Source: Planctomycetota bacterium
GTDB taxonomy: Bacteria > Planctomycetota > UBA1135 > GCA-002686595
Direction: 5' to 3'
DNA length: 64,000 nucleotides
Assembly: GCA_012960475.1 (NCBI GenBank)
Contig: DUBE01000059.1
Span: 124,001 to 188,000, forward strand
Under the pieces are notes generated by a model. That model saw nothing but the letters and a program-made list of their open reading frames with translations. It was not told the DNA's origin and searched no databases. The number at the start of each line of letters is the position of its first letter. Positions within the stretch are counted from its first letter, which is position 1. Below, piece after piece: positions 7,066-26,421 of this stretch. The translations under genes were made by a program, and so were the position numbers.

Positions 7066-10000
7066 ATGCCCAATCCGGACTTCGTCCACCTGCATGTGCA
7101 TTCCGAGTACTCCCTGCTCGACGGTGCAAATCGCATCAGCAGTCTGGTCAAGGCCTGTCAGGCTGACGAACAGCGAGCTCTGGCCCTGACGGACCACGGC
7201 AACATGCACGGCGCGGTGGAACTCTACACCAACTGCAAGACGGGCGGCATCAAGCCCTTGGTGGGCTGCGAGGTGTATGTGGCCCGGCGCTCCATGAGCG
7301 AGAAGCACAACAAGCGCGAAGGCAATGGCTACAGCCACCTGACCCTGATCGCGCGCAACGAAGAGGGCTACCGCAACCTGTCCCGATTGACTACGAGCGC
7401 TTTTATCGACGGCTTCTCCTTTCGACCGCGCATCGACATGGATCTGTTGGGTAAACACACCGCCGGCATCAGCTGCCTGTCCGGTTGCCTGGCCGGCGAG
7501 ATCAATCAGTTGTTCGGGATGAACAAGGAAAAGCAAGCCGAGGATCTTGCGATCAAGCTGCGTGACCAATTCGGGCCGGAGCACTTCTGGCTGGAACTCC
7601 AACGCAACGGCATCGAGATGCAGACCAAGGTCAACGAGTCCCTGGTACGGCTGCACGAGCGCACAGCCATCCCTCTGGTGGCCACCAACGACATCCACTA
7701 CCTACGCCACGAGGATTGCGCCGCCCAGGATGTGCTCCTGTGCATCAACACCGGCTCGAAGGTCGCCGACGAAAAACGCTTCCGCTTCGAAACAGATCAG
7801 CTCTTCTTCAAGACCCGCGCCGAGATGGCCCACATGTTCCGGGATCTACCGGACGCGGTCAAAGCCAGCATGGATGTGGCCGAACAGGTCAACTTTGATT
7901 TCAAGTTCGGCACCTATCATGTGCCCGAATTCGTGCCCCAGGATGGAGAGAAGGCCAATGACCTCTTCGACCGCTTGCTGGAAGAAGCCCTGCCCAGGCG
8001 CTACCCCGGCGATCACAGCGCAGCAAGGGAGCGCCTCAAGCACGAGAAAGAAGTCATCCGGGAGCTGGGCTTCGTGTCCTACTTCCTGATCGTCTGGGAT
8101 CTGATCCGCTGGGCGCGTCAGCACGACATTCCCGTGGGGCCAGGGCGTGGATCTGCGGCGGGTTCAATCGTAGCCTACCTGCTGGACATCACCCGACTGG
8201 ATCCCCTGCGCCACAAGCTGCTATTTGAACGCTTCTTGAACTCCTCGCGGGTTTCCATGCCCGACATCGACATCGACTTCTGCAAGGAAGGCCGCGAGCG
8301 CGTGATCCAGTACACCCGCGACCGCTATGGGGCGGACTGCGTAACCCAGATAGTGACCTTTGGTACCCTGGCCTCACGCTCGGTAGTGCGCGATGTGGCC
8401 CGGGTTCTCGACTTGCCCCTGGGAGAGGTCAACATCCTGGCCAAGAAGATTCCCTCCGGGCCGAACGCTCCCAACCTCAAGGATGCGCTCGAAGCCGATT
8501 CGGAACTGCGGGTAATCAGAGACCAGAGCCCTGTCTGGAAAGACCTGTTCCGATACAGTCTGGCCCTTGAGGGCCTCTCACGACACGCCTCCACACACGC
8601 TGCGGGAGTGGTCATCACCCCCGGTCCAACTGTGGACTTCGTGCCCCTCTCGCGCACCGGGGATGACATCACTACCCAGTATCCGGCACCTCAGCTGGAA
8701 GAACTGGGCCTATTGAAGATGGACTACCTGGGTCTGCGCACCCTGACGATCATCGACCGCTGTCTGCGCTGCCTCAAACATCTCGGATCCGAAGTACCCG
8801 ATATAGACAACCTGCCCGAGGGGGATCCCGCCACCTACAAGATGCTGATGGCTGGAGACACCTTGGGGGTCTTCCAGTTGGAATCAGAGGGCATGCGCAA
8901 ACTGCTCGGACGCCTCAAGCCTGATTGCTTCGAGGACATCGTCGCAGTGCTGGCCCTCTACCGCCCGGGGCCCCTGGAGTCCGGCATGGCGGACCTGTTC
9001 GTGGACCGCAAGCACGGGCGCATCCCGATTCTGTACCCCCACGAGAGCCTTGAACCGATCCTGCAGGACACCTACGGCTGCATCGTCTACCAGGAGCAGG
9101 TCATGCTGGCGGCGGTGGAACTCGGCGGGTTTTCGCTCAACGATTCGGACAACCTGCGCAAGGCAATGGGCAAGAAGAAGCCCGAGATCATGGAAAGGTT
9201 CTCGGCGCAGTTCATTGAAGGCGCCGTGGCCAATGGATGTCCCCAGAAGACCGCACAGGAGACCTGGGACAACATCGTCAAGTTCGGGGGCTATGGCTTC
9301 AACAAGTCCCATTCGGCGGCCTACGCCGTGATCACCTACCAGACTGCGTACCTCAAGGCGAACCACCTGACTGCATTCCTGGCGGCCAACTTCTCCTGCG
9401 AGATGGGCGACTCGGACAAGATCAAGGCCCTGCTTAACGAGTGCCGCAAACGCAAGCTTGAGATCCTGCCCCCCTCCATCACCCACTCACAATGGGAGTT
9501 CATTCCCGAGGGACCCAAGGCGATTCGCTTCGGATTTGGTGCAATCAAAGGCACGGGGAAGAAGGCGATTGGTGAACTCATCAAGGGCCGCGCAAATTTG
9601 CAGGAAGAGGGCATGCCCCTGGACCTGCACACCATGGCCGAGGCCCTCGATCCGCAACTGGTGGGGAAACTCTGCTGGGAAGCCCTGATCAAGGCCGGTT
9701 CCTTTGACGAGAGTGGCCACAACCGGGGCGCTGTGCTGGCGACCATGGAAGGTGCTCTCAGGGACGGTGCCGCCAGTGCCGCGGACCGTCGCTCGGGCCA
9801 GGCCTCTCTCTTTGGTGCCCCCGAGCCCAAGGAGAAGGAGGCAGAAACAAACGATGGCATCGACGACAGCCGCGCGGTCTCCCCCCAAGAGGCTCTGGCC
9901 ATGGAGTACGAGGTGCTGGGTTATTACTTGACCGGACATCCCCTTGAAGAGCGCGCGGGAATCTGCGCTCTGCTCTCTTCCAGCCCGATCCCGGCCCTGG

Positions 10001-10527
10001 CGGACCTGGACGGCGGCACCGAAATCACCATCGCCGGCCTGGTGCTGCAACTGACCGAAAACACAGTACGCCGAGGGCGTTCAGCGGGCATGAAGATGGC
10101 CCGCTTCCTATTGGAGGATCTCCACGGCTCGATTCCAGTGACCGTCTTTCCCCGCACCTGGGCCGAAATGAAAGATAGTGTCCACGACGGGGATGTACTC
10201 GTCCTGCGGGCCAAGATCGATGATTCCCGAGAAGAGCCCGGCCTGCTCCTGGAAGAGGCCTGGACCCTGGGTGCGGCCCTGGCCCACTTCCGAGGGGGCC
10301 TGGCCCTTGACCTCAACCCCAAGGACATGGGAACCCTGCCGAAACTGTCCGAGCTCCTGGGCCGCTACAAGGGCAAGAGCCCAGTCTACCTCAGGGTCCA
10401 AGGCGACGATGGAGTGCTGCGCCGGGTACGCACGGGCCGCGAGTGGTCCGTACACCTCTCAGAGGACCTCGCCCGGGAATTGCTCGAACTCCTTGGTGCG
10501 GGACGAGTGGGCCTGGCGCGCTCCTAG
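7066..10527 (+). CDS. dnaE: DNA polymerase III subunit alpha
   Basis: This is the replicative polymerase catalytic subunit, 1153 residues, the normal DnaE1 length. An N-terminal PHP domain begins with HLHVHSEYSLLDG (about 8-20) and DHGNMHG. The C-family palm carries the catalytic aspartates in PDIDIDF (Asp400 and Asp402). The finger segment includes YQEQVM and GYGFNKSHS. Towards the C-terminus lies an OB-fold (about residues 980-1070, ITIAGLVLQL...RFLLEDLHGSIPV). A Lys/Glu-rich linker around 920-945 precedes the OB fold. Confidence 0.97.
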   Translation: MPNPDFVHLHVHSEYSLLDGANRISSLVKACQADEQRALALTDHGNMHGAVELYTNCKTGGIKPLVGCEVYVARRSMSEKHNKREGNGYSHLTLIARNEEGYRNLSRLTTSAFIDGFSFRPRIDMDLLGKHTAGISCLSGCLAGEINQLFGMNKEKQAEDLAIKLRDQFGPEHFWLELQRNGIEMQTKVNESLVRLHERTAIPLVATNDIHYLRHEDCAAQDVLLCINTGSKVADEKRFRFETDQLFFKTRAEMAHMFRDLPDAVKASMDVAEQVNFDFKFGTYHVPEFVPQDGEKANDLFDRLLEEALPRRYPGDHSAARERLKHEKEVIRELGFVSYFLIVWDLIRWARQHDIPVGPGRGSAAGSIVAYLLDITRLDPLRHKLLFERFLNSSRVSMPDIDIDFCKEGRERVIQYTRDRYGADCVTQIVTFGTLASRSVVRDVARVLDLPLGEVNILAKKIPSGPNAPNLKDALEADSELRVIRDQSPVWKDLFRYSLALEGLSRHASTHAAGVVITPGPTVDFVPLSRTGDDITTQYPAPQLEELGLLKMDYLGLRTLTIIDRCLRCLKHLGSEVPDIDNLPEGDPATYKMLMAGDTLGVFQLESEGMRKLLGRLKPDCFEDIVAVLALYRPGPLESGMADLFVDRKHGRIPILYPHESLEPILQDTYGCIVYQEQVMLAAVELGGFSLNDSDNLRKAMGKKKPEIMERFSAQFIEGAVANGCPQKTAQETWDNIVKFGGYGFNKSHSAAYAVITYQTAYLKANHLTAFLAANFSCEMGDSDKIKALLNECRKRKLEILPPSITHSQWEFIPEGPKAIRFGFGAIKGTGKKAIGELIKGRANLQEEGMPLDLHTMAEALDPQLVGKLCWEALIKAGSFDESGHNRGAVLATMEGALRDGAASAADRRSGQASLFGAPEPKEKEAETNDGIDDSRAVSPQEALAMEYEVLGYYLTGHPLEERAGICALLSSSPIPALADLDGGTEITIAGLVLQLTENTVRRGRSAGMKMARFLLEDLHGSIPVTVFPRTWAEMKDSVHDGDVLVLRAKIDDSREEPGLLLEEAWTLGAALAHFRGGLALDLNPKDMGTLPKLSELLGRYKGKSPVYLRVQGDDGVLRRVRTGREWSVHLSEDLARELLELLGAGRVGLARS

Positions 10528-10532
10528 CCATG

Positions 10533-10555
10533 ATCCGGGAAAGCTGCGCCCGGAT
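10533..10555 (+). terminator. Hairpin after dnaE
   Basis: An ATCCGGG/CCCGGAT stem (7 bp) with a 9-nt loop starts 6 nt after the dnaE stop. No T-run follows, so it may be a Rho-assisted or weak terminator. Confidence 0.45.
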
Positions 10556-10576
10556 TCAGGATTCAGGAGCAAAAAA

Positions 10577-10657
10577 CCAATCCTGCACAGGTGTCTCAGA
10601 ACCAGTCGATCTAGTGAGCCCCAATCCTGCACCGGTGTCTCAGACACTAGTCGATCT
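10577..10657. repeat. Direct repeat pair, about 36 bp, 44 bp apart
   Basis: The units start at 10577 and 10621. Both read CCAATCCTGCAC, one variable base, GGTGTCTCAGA, a short variable stretch, then AGTCGATCT. The GGTGTCTCA core recurs in the intergenic motif found at 21634, 43453 and 43608. Confidence 0.8.
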
Positions 10658-10966
10658 GCCTCAATCTGGTTCTTTGGGAGTGTCACAATTTGAGAACCGC
10701 GCGAGTCATGAGTCTCAAATGGAGACACCCCCCCCGCCATACCAATCGTTCACAAGTGGGAGCGGGTGCGGAACTGCATCAGACTTAGACATGCCCTCGA
10801 TTGATCCACCAAGAAGAGTCTCAAAGTGATCTCTTGGTCCTGGGCCAAGTCCCTTCAGAGAAACGCAAGCTCACGAATTCGCGGGCACCTCTGAACCAAA
10901 TGGCCCGGATGGACCTCTCACCTCTGCCCTCCTGAATCATGTCTTACTCCAAGCAGGTCACTCATA

Positions 10967-14017
<3,051 letters not shown>

Positions 14018-14039
14018 GTCGAGATCCACCAAGGGAAAG

Positions 14040-14073
14040 AGGCACATCCGACGGTCATGCGTCGGGTGTGCCT
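14040..14073 (+). terminator. Terminator hairpin after first oxidase gene
   Basis: AGGCACATCCGACG pairs with CGTCGGGTGTGCCT (14 bp, one G-U) around the loop GTCATG, followed by TTCTG. It starts 22 bp after the stop codon. Confidence 0.75.
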
Positions 14074-14090
14074 TTCTGAATCAGCTTGAA

Positions 14091-14123
14091 GACCCGCGTC
14101 GATTGAAGAAATCGATGCGGGTC
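14091..14123 (+). terminator. Second hairpin after first oxidase gene
   Basis: GACCCGCGTCGATT pairs with AATCGATGCGGGTC (14 bp, one G-U), loop GAAGA, followed by the pyrimidine run CTTCTTC. Together with the hairpin at 14040 it forms a tandem terminator. The rest of the 14018-14384 gap holds no gene that I can see and must contain the start signals of the next oxidase gene. Confidence 0.65.
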
Positions 14124-14384
14124 CTTCTTCAACGTGGGTTGGTTGCACCCTGAACACGAAGCCGAACCCGGTGCGAATGACCCATTTGGAGACGGCCTGG
14201 GAAGCCGATTCCCATTACGAATCGAAAGGTCCCGGATTGATGCGTGTTCTGGCCCGGAGTGTCCTCCCTTGAGGCAGGCACGGGGGGAGGGGGCTGGCTG
14301 ATATCAGTAGATGGAGTTCAACTGGAACGTGGAAGAGCCCATCCGGGCCCCCCACCTCTCCTCAATCCTTCTACCCCTCGTTTG

Positions 14385-18290
<3,906 letters not shown>

Positions 18291-18307
18291 TTGCAGACAG
18301 ACACTAC

Positions 18308-18348
18308 GAGCGGCGCGTCCGGAGGATCTTCCTCCGGGCGCGCCGCTC
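18308..18348 (+). terminator. Strong hairpin after second oxidase gene
   Basis: An 18-bp stem (GAGCGGCGCG... pairing with ...CGCGCCGCTC, one G-U) closes the 5-nt loop ATCTT, 17 bp after the stop. No T-run follows. The remaining gap to 18685 contains a smaller TGAGCAG/CTGCTCA inverted repeat near 18436-18461 and no gene that I can support. Confidence 0.7.
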
Positions 18349-18685
18349 CAATTCCACGCAAGCCCCACGGCAAGACGATCCTGAAACGGCCTCTGACCTG
18401 CCTCCATCCAGGTGCAAGTGGATCACTACACAAGGGTGAGCAGGTCCCGATGGAGTACTGCTCAGAGAGCCGTCTGGAAATGAATCGGACATGACCACCG
18501 GGGAATGCCCTCCGGGCATACGACACCTGAAGAACGATCGTTCGCTCACCATGAGCTGGTGCTTCCTCGCATGATGAGGGAACGAAGCAGCCGGAGCTCG
18601 ATAGAGCTCAGTCCGGGTTGAGGATTAGAGTGAAACACCGTGCTTGTCGGTACGGCTTGTTTTTCTCCTATTCGACCTTCCTCCC

Positions 18686-21616
<2,931 letters not shown>

Positions 21617-21628
21617 AGAGTTCCATTC

Positions 21629-21656
21629 GGCTGGTGTCTCAGATTGAGAACCAGCC
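21629..21656 (+). terminator. Hairpin containing the 19-bp GTGTCTCA motif
   Basis: GGCTGGTGTCTCA and TGAGAACCAGCC form a 12-bp stem with a single bulged G around the loop GAT, 12 bp after the third oxidase stop. Its centre (21634-21652) is one of four copies of the motif GTGTCTCAAATTGAGAAsC. It may be a terminator, a protein-binding site or both. Confidence 0.55.
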
Positions 21657-21690
21657 AAACCGGTAATCTAAGGAAGTGCTACTCTTGGCT

Positions 21691-22911
21691 ATGCAGACAC
21701 TTTTCCTAATCGCAGGCCTGCTGCTGAGTGGCGCAGGCCTGGGCCAAGACCCCGTCTCCTCCGCCAAGACCGAAGCAGAGTCCCCCTCGAAGACGAAAAC
21801 CGGCACGCCGTGGAACGGCAAGTACTTTCCAAATGTGGAGCTGACCAACCACCGGGGCGAAAAAGTGCGCTTCTTCGATGATCTGATCGAAGGCAAGAAG
21901 GTGATGATCAACTTCATCTACACGACTTGCGCCGACACCTGCCCCTTGGAAACCGCACGCTTGACGGAAGTGGCTGAGATCCTGGGAGATCGCATCGGCG
22001 ACGACATCTTCTTCTACTCAATCACCATCGATCCCGATCACGATACGCCCCAAGTACTGGCTGAGTATCGCGAGCGCTTTGGCGTGGGTCCGGGCTGGGA
22101 CTTCTTGACCGGCGACCAGGAAGACATCTTGTTGCTGCGTAAGAAGCTGGGCCTCTATATTTCTGAAGAGGACAAGGTCGACACGGACCACAATGTGAAC
22201 TTGCTGCTCGGTAACCAGACCACCGGCCAGTGGATGCGGCGCACGCCCTTCGACAACCCCTATGCCCTGGCCGCCCAAATCGGCAGCCGCCTCGGAGATT
22301 ACCGCCAGGCGCGCATCGGAACCGCGGACTTCGAAAATGCCCCCATTTCCCTGCCCTCCCTGAGCATAGCAGAGAGCCTGTTCTCCTCCCGCTGCGCCGT
22401 ATGCCACCGTATCGGTGTGGGCGACGGCCGAGTTCGCATCGGACCCAACCTGTTGGATGTCACCAACCGCCGCGAGAAGGCCTGGATCAGGCGCTGGCTG
22501 TTGGAGCCCGATGTAGTGCTTGCAGAGGGGGATCCCATCGCCGTAGGCCTGCGCGCGGCCTACAACGATGTGCCCATGCCCAACCTGGGCCTCAGCAAGA
22601 ACGAGGCGGCCATGCTGGTGGAATTCCTGGAAACCGAAGGCCGCCGAGTGGCCAAGGTCGAAGGCAACGAAGTCCTGAACGAACTCAAGGACAAACCCCC
22701 CTTGGAATGCTGCAAGAAGGACGAACTGGGGACCATTGACGGAAGCAGCCAGGGCTCGGCTGACGAGCAAGATGGCAGCGCCTCAGCTGCAGGGAACGAA
22801 AGCGCCGATCATGCACCTACAGAAACCGAGAGTCGGTCCCTCACCTTCTGGCTAGGAAGCGCCTTGGCTGCGGCGGCGATGCTCTTGCAACTGACAAAGA
22901 AGAAGATCTAG
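21691..22911 (+). CDS. SCO1/SenC copper chaperone fused to cytochrome c, C-terminal membrane anchor
   Basis: The 406-residue protein has an N-terminal signal (MQTLFLIAGLLLSGAGLG). A SCO thioredoxin-fold domain (about 40-205) carries the copper ligands CADTC (Cys80, Cys84) and His167 in DTDHNV. A class I cytochrome c domain follows, with CAVCH (235-239) and a likely axial Met296 in VPMPNLGLS. After a Ser/Glu-rich stretch the protein ends in a membrane helix (WLGSALAAAAMLLQL) and KKK. SCO proteins deliver copper to CuA of cytochrome oxidase. No oxidase subunit gene is here, so a role in metallating or exchanging electrons with the neighbouring multicopper oxidases is an inference. A GTG start at 21676 is possible. 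It converges with rplQ. Confidence 0.9.
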   Translation: MQTLFLIAGLLLSGAGLGQDPVSSAKTEAESPSKTKTGTPWNGKYFPNVELTNHRGEKVRFFDDLIEGKKVMINFIYTTCADTCPLETARLTEVAEILGDRIGDDIFFYSITIDPDHDTPQVLAEYRERFGVGPGWDFLTGDQEDILLLRKKLGLYISEEDKVDTDHNVNLLLGNQTTGQWMRRTPFDNPYALAAQIGSRLGDYRQARIGTADFENAPISLPSLSIAESLFSSRCAVCHRIGVGDGRVRIGPNLLDVTNRREKAWIRRWLLEPDVVLAEGDPIAVGLRAAYNDVPMPNLGLSKNEAAMLVEFLETEGRRVAKVEGNEVLNELKDKPPLECCKKDELGTIDGSSQGSADEQDGSASAAGNESADHAPTETESRSLTFWLGSALAAAAMLLQLTKKKI

Positions 22912-22937
22912 GCGCAAGCGCCAAGACCGGCGCCAAC

Positions 22938-23336
22938 TCACTCAGCCTCGACGACCGGAGCCGCGACCTCGCTGGGTGTGCGCTCTACGAACTCGATGAT
23001 CGCTCGCTCCCCGGCGTCACCCAGGCGGCGCCTGGCCAGCTTGATGATGCGGCAGTAGCCGCCTCCGCGCTCGGCAAAGCGCGGGCCCAGAGTGTTGAAT
23101 AGCTTCTCGACAGCTTCGGCGCTGCGCAGTTTGGAAAATGCACGGCGACGGTTGTGCTGGGTGTCGTTCTTGGCCAGGGTGACGAGTTTCTCGATCACGG
23201 GCCTGATGGCCTTGGCTTTCACCTGGGTGGTGATGATCCGCTCGTGCGCAATGATCGACACGGCCATGTTCTTGTACATGGCTTTGCGGTGGCTCGCGGT
23301 GCGGCCAAGTTTGAATCCTGCTACGCGGTGACGCAT
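22938..23336 (-). CDS. rplQ: 50S ribosomal protein L17
   Basis: 132 residues beginning [20 protein letters not shown], the canonical L17 start, with [11 protein letters not shown] and the terminal [13 protein letters not shown] segment. It is the last gene of the long ribosomal cluster and converges with the SCO-cytochrome gene 26 bp away. A small GGCGC/GCGCC inverted repeat spans the intervening stop codon (about 22911-22922). The final [10 protein letters not shown] tail is a short acidic extension. Confidence 0.97.
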   Translation of the reverse strand: MRHRVAGFKLGRTASHRKAMYKNMAVSIIAHERIITTQVKAKAIRPVIEKLVTLAKNDTQHNRRRAFSKLRSAEAVEKLFNTLGPRFAERGGGYCRIIKLARRRLGDAGERAIIEFVERTPSEVAAPVVEAE

Positions 23337-23395
23337 GGTATTTCTCGTTTCAAGGGGCTCAATGCCCGGGGTGCGTGGGCAAAAGGCCCTGATTC

Positions 23396-24388
23396 TCAGT
23401 CGATGGTCATACCGAGGGAAAGACCATGCTCGGCGAGCTTGGCTTTGATTTCCGTCAGGCTGGTCTTCCCGAGGTTCTTGAGATTCATGATCTCGCTCTC
23501 GGACATGTTCACAATGTCGCGCATGTTGCGCATATCAGCTCCATCAAGACAGTTCCGAGCGCGCACGGACAGTTCCAGTTCGGAGACCGGAATCGAAAGC
23601 AGACGCTGCAGTTCTGTTGTCTCGGGACTCTCTTCCTCTAAGACGCTGCGCTCGGCGACATCAAGCACAGGGTGCTGGTCAGAGAAGTCGCGGTCGATCA
23701 GGAAAGGGTTCAAGTGCTTTCTGTAGATCTTGGCAGCCTCTTTTAGGGCCATCTCCGGAGCAACCGTACCGTCGGTCCAAATCTCAAGGATCAGGCGATC
23801 GTAATTGGTCAGCTTGCCAACACGAGTAGCCTCGATGGTATAGCGTACGCGCTTCACCGGAGAGTAGATCGCGTCCATGGGGATGGTCCCAAGAGCCTGT
23901 TCGTCGTCACGGTTGTCGGCGGCGGGAACATAGCCTCGGCCTCGGCAAACCTCGAACTCGATCTCCAAGTCGCGATCCATGGTCAAGTTGCAAAGCACCA
24001 GGTCCTGATTGACGACGGTCACGGACATGGGGCACTGCACATCAGCTCCGGTCACGGGACCCTCGGTGGTCTTCGAAATGCGGCAAGTCACGGGCTCGTC
24101 GGTGTCGGACTTGAGGCACAATTGCTTCAAGTTCAGAACCAGATCGGCCACGTCCTCGAAAACGCCGTCCAGGCTGTCAAACTCATGGTTGACGCCCTCA
24201 ATGCGGATCGACTTGACTGCACAGCCCTCGATAGAGGAAAGCAGCACACGGCGAAGGCCGTTGCCAATAGTGTGACCGAAGCCAGCCTCAAAGGGCTCGA
24301 CAACGAAGCGGCCAAAATTGGCCGATTGGTCAGCCTCGTCCTGGTGGACGCGGCTGGGGAGTTCAAAGTTACGCCAGCGGATTCTCAT
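23396..24388 (-). CDS. rpoA: DNA-directed RNA polymerase subunit alpha
   Basis: 330 residues from the ATG at 24388 ([14 protein letters not shown]). The longer frame to 24535 overlaps rpsD and is not used. The N-terminal assembly domain has [23 protein letters not shown]; the C-terminal domain has [16 protein letters not shown] and [16 protein letters not shown], which bind UP elements and activators. The N-terminus MRIRWRxxELPSRV is the form I associate with planctomycetes. It lies 59 bp upstream of rplQ. Confidence 0.97.
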   Translation of the reverse strand: MRIRWRNFELPSRVHQDEADQSANFGRFVVEPFEAGFGHTIGNGLRRVLLSSIEGCAVKSIRIEGVNHEFDSLDGVFEDVADLVLNLKQLCLKSDTDEPVTCRISKTTEGPVTGADVQCPMSVTVVNQDLVLCNLTMDRDLEIEFEVCRGRGYVPAADNRDDEQALGTIPMDAIYSPVKRVRYTIEATRVGKLTNYDRLILEIWTDGTVAPEMALKEAAKIYRKHLNPFLIDRDFSDQHPVLDVAERSVLEEESPETTELQRLLSIPVSELELSVRARNCLDGADMRNMRDIVNMSESEIMNLKNLGKTSLTEIKAKLAEHGLSLGMTID

Positions 24389-24512
24389 ACGGTTGCTCCA
24401 GGTGTTCAGCTCAATGCTGAGATAGACGGGGGGTGGGGAGGAACGTTCCTTGGATGGTCGGGTGGAGGTGCTGAGGCACGAAGCCCCGGCGAAATAGTGA
24501 CTGAAGGGATGT

Positions 24513-25142
24513 TTACTTGGAGCAGAGCTCGACAATGAGCTGCTCTTGAATCGGGAACTGGAAGTCCTCCCGGGTAGGACGGCTGTTGACTGTTACAGTC
24601 AGGGTGTCGCCACTAACAGAAATCCAAGCGGGAGTTGCGGCGCCCTTGCTGACCTCCAGGTTGTCGGCAACGATCTTCTTGGTGTTTTCCTTGGCGCGGG
24701 GGGTGACCACATCACCAGGGCATACCTGATAGGAGGGAATCCCCATGCGCTTGCCGTTCACCAGGAAGTGGCCGTGGTTGACCAGTTGCCGGGCTTGGGC
24801 CAGGGTGGTGGCCATACCAGCGGTCAACACCAGATTGTCCAAGCGTCGGGTCAAGAGCATCAGGATGTTGGCCCCGGTGTTGCCTTTGAGACGCTCGGCT
24901 TCCTTGAAGTAGAGCATGAACTGACGCTCATAGACCCCAAACACGCGCTTGAGCTTCTGCTTCTCGCGCAGGCGCACGCCATACTCGGTGACCTTGCGGC
25001 GAGTTTGGGCGTGGACTCCAGGTGGGTAGTCCCGGCGTTGCAGGACGGCGACCTTACCGCTGGATGTGTTCGCCCCAAGGAAGAACAGGTTCATCCCTTC
25101 GCGGCGGCATTGCTTGATCTTGGGTCCGGTATAACGGGCCAT
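24513..25142 (-). CDS. rpsD: 30S ribosomal protein S4
   Basis: 209 residues, the usual length. It starts MARYTGPKIKQCRREGMNLF, with the QLKRVFGVYERQF-like helix and an S4 RNA-binding domain (RRLDNLVLTAGMATTLAQARQLVNHGHFLVNGK). S4 is a primary 16S rRNA binder and a translational regulator in other bacteria. Only one Cys of the N-terminal zinc set seen in some S4 proteins is present, so it is the zinc-free form. Confidence 0.97.
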   Translation of the reverse strand: MARYTGPKIKQCRREGMNLFFLGANTSSGKVAVLQRRDYPPGVHAQTRRKVTEYGVRLREKQKLKRVFGVYERQFMLYFKEAERLKGNTGANILMLLTRRLDNLVLTAGMATTLAQARQLVNHGHFLVNGKRMGIPSYQVCPGDVVTPRAKENTKKIVADNLEVSKGAATPAWISVSGDTLTVTVNSRPTREDFQFPIQEQLIVELCSK

Positions 25143-25194
25143 GGTATTGCTCTTGAAGTGGAAAAGTGTGCAGGAAAAGTGTGCAGAGAGAAGC

Positions 25195-25575
25195 CTAAAC
25201 TCGGCGACGCTTACGCGCGCGACAACCGTTGTGGGGAAGGGGTGTGATGTCCTCTATGGAGAGGATGCGCAGACCGGAATTGGAGAGCGCACGCACGGCA
25301 GACTCGCGGCCCGATCCTGCACCCTTGACTCGCACGATGATCTCCTTGAGCCCATGACGCATGGCAGCGCTGGCTGCTGTCTCGGCGGCTCGCTGGGCGG
25401 CGAAGGGAGTGCTCTTGCGAGTGCCCTTGAAGCCAACGATACCCGCCGTGCCCCAGGAAAGGGTGTCTCCCGTGGGAGAAGTGATGGTGATGTGGGTGTT
25501 GTTGAAGGTCGCCTTGATGTGGGCAATGCCCCGATGGACGTTCTTCTTTACCTTGCGTTTTGTGCTCTTGGCCAT
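25195..25575 (-). CDS. rpsK: 30S ribosomal protein S11
   Basis: 126 residues of standard length. It has [21 protein letters not shown], the signature [15 protein letters not shown], and the C-terminal [17 protein letters not shown]. It is a platform protein of the small subunit. It lies between rpsM and rpsD in the alpha-operon order. Confidence 0.98.
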   Translation of the reverse strand: MAKSTKRKVKKNVHRGIAHIKATFNNTHITITSPTGDTLSWGTAGIVGFKGTRKSTPFAAQRAAETAASAAMRHGLKEIIVRVKGAGSGRESAVRALSNSGLRILSIEDITPLPHNGCRARKRRRV

Positions 25576-25609
25576 GATTCTGTATTGGGTTGGTCGTTGG
25601 TTCTTTGAC

Positions 25610-25993
25610 TTACTTCATGCCCTTGACGGACTTCTTACCAGCAACAGTCTTCCTGGCACCCTTGCGGCAGCGAGCGTTGGTACGGGTGCGCTGCCCGCGC
25701 ACCGGTAATCCACGACGGTGTCGCAGGCCGCGATAACACCCGATGTCCCGCAAGCGGGCAATGTCCTGGGCCAATTGTCGCCGCAAGTCACCTTCGACCG
25801 TGTAGTTCTTGGTGAGGTGGGCCGCCAGTTCAGCGGTTTGACCCTCAGTCAGGTCGCGGGCCTTCATGCCCCGGTCGAGGTCGAGCGCCTTGCAGACCTC
25901 CAGGGCAGTCTGACGGCCCACGCCGAAGACTTCAGTCAGGGCGATCTCAAGTCGCTTGTTGGTGGGGATGTCGACCCCGACGATACGTGCCAT
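25610..25993 (-). CDS. rpsM: 30S ribosomal protein S13
   Basis: 127 residues. It starts [20 protein letters not shown], has the helix-two-turn-helix region and the signature [18 protein letters not shown]. It contacts tRNA and L5/L31 in the subunit bridge. The C-terminal [17 protein letters not shown] tail is the usual basic extension. It follows rpmJ. Confidence 0.98.
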   Translation of the reverse strand: MARIVGVDIPTNKRLEIALTEVFGVGRQTALEVCKALDLDRGMKARDLTEGQTAELAAHLTKNYTVEGDLRRQLAQDIARLRDIGCYRGLRHRRGLPVRGQRTRTNARCRKGARKTVAGKKSVKGMK

Positions 25994-26044
25994 GTAAAGG
26001 TGTTGGTTGTTGCTGTTGGTAATGCCTGATTCGTAGCGTTGAGG

Positions 26045-26164
26045 CTACCTGCCTTGACGCTGTTTGTGACGGGGATCCGCCTTGCAAATGACGCGGACAA
26101 CGCCACGCCGCTTCACGATCTTACACTGGGCGCACATGCGCCGAACGCTACTACGTACTTTCAT
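26045..26164 (-). CDS. rpmJ: 50S ribosomal protein L36
   Basis: This 39-residue protein reads [20 protein letters not shown], then [19 protein letters not shown]. The zinc ribbon Cys-X2-Cys...Cys...His is complete (Cys11, Cys14, Cys27, His33). Its ATG overlaps the TGA of infA (ATGA, 26161-26164), so its translation is probably coupled. Its ribosome-binding site AAGGAG lies inside the 3' end of infA. Confidence 0.95.
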   Translation of the reverse strand: MKVRSSVRRMCAQCKIVKRRGVVRVICKADPRHKQRQGR

Positions 26165-26421
26165 CGTCTTCTCCTTCGTCTCGCGCGGTTTGAACGACGA
26201 CGTTCACCGCGACAGACAATGCGTCCCTTACTGAAATCGTAAGGTGACATTTCTACTGTGATCTTGTCACCGGGCAGGATGCGGATGTAATGCATGCGCA
26301 TCTTCCCACTGACATGGGCAAGAATCTCGTGACCCGATTCCAACTTCGCCTTGAAACGCGCGTTGGGCAGGGCCTCGGTAACAACCGCCTCCACGGTGAT
26401 GGGCTCTTCCTTGGCCATCAT
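26161..26421 (-). CDS. infA: Translation initiation factor IF-1 with Arg-rich C-terminal tail
   Basis: The S1-like OB fold is standard ([50 protein letters not shown]). The protein has 86 residues instead of about 72, because after RIVCRG it ends [14 protein letters not shown]. The last codons, AGA CGA AGG AGA AGA CGA, also form the ribosome-binding site of rpmJ. Its first ATG (26421) overlaps the adk stop as ATGA; a second ATG follows directly. Confidence 0.93.
   Translation of the reverse strand: MMAKEEPITVEAVVTEALPNARFKAKLESGHEILAHVSGKMRMHYIRILPGDKITVEMSPYDFSKGRIVCRGERRRSNRARRRRRR

Larger units (their letters stand above)
10528..10966. other. Repeat-rich intergenic region, dnaE to first oxidase gene
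   Basis: No gene is seen in these 439 bp. They hold a hairpin just after dnaE, a direct repeat pair (10577-10612 and 10621-10657), one copy of the 19-bp motif GTGTCTCAAATTGAGAAsC at 10680-10698, and further GTCTCA-type half-sites near 10711 and 10807. The promoter of the downstream oxidase gene must lie here, but I cannot point to a convincing -35/-10 pair. Confidence 0.6.
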
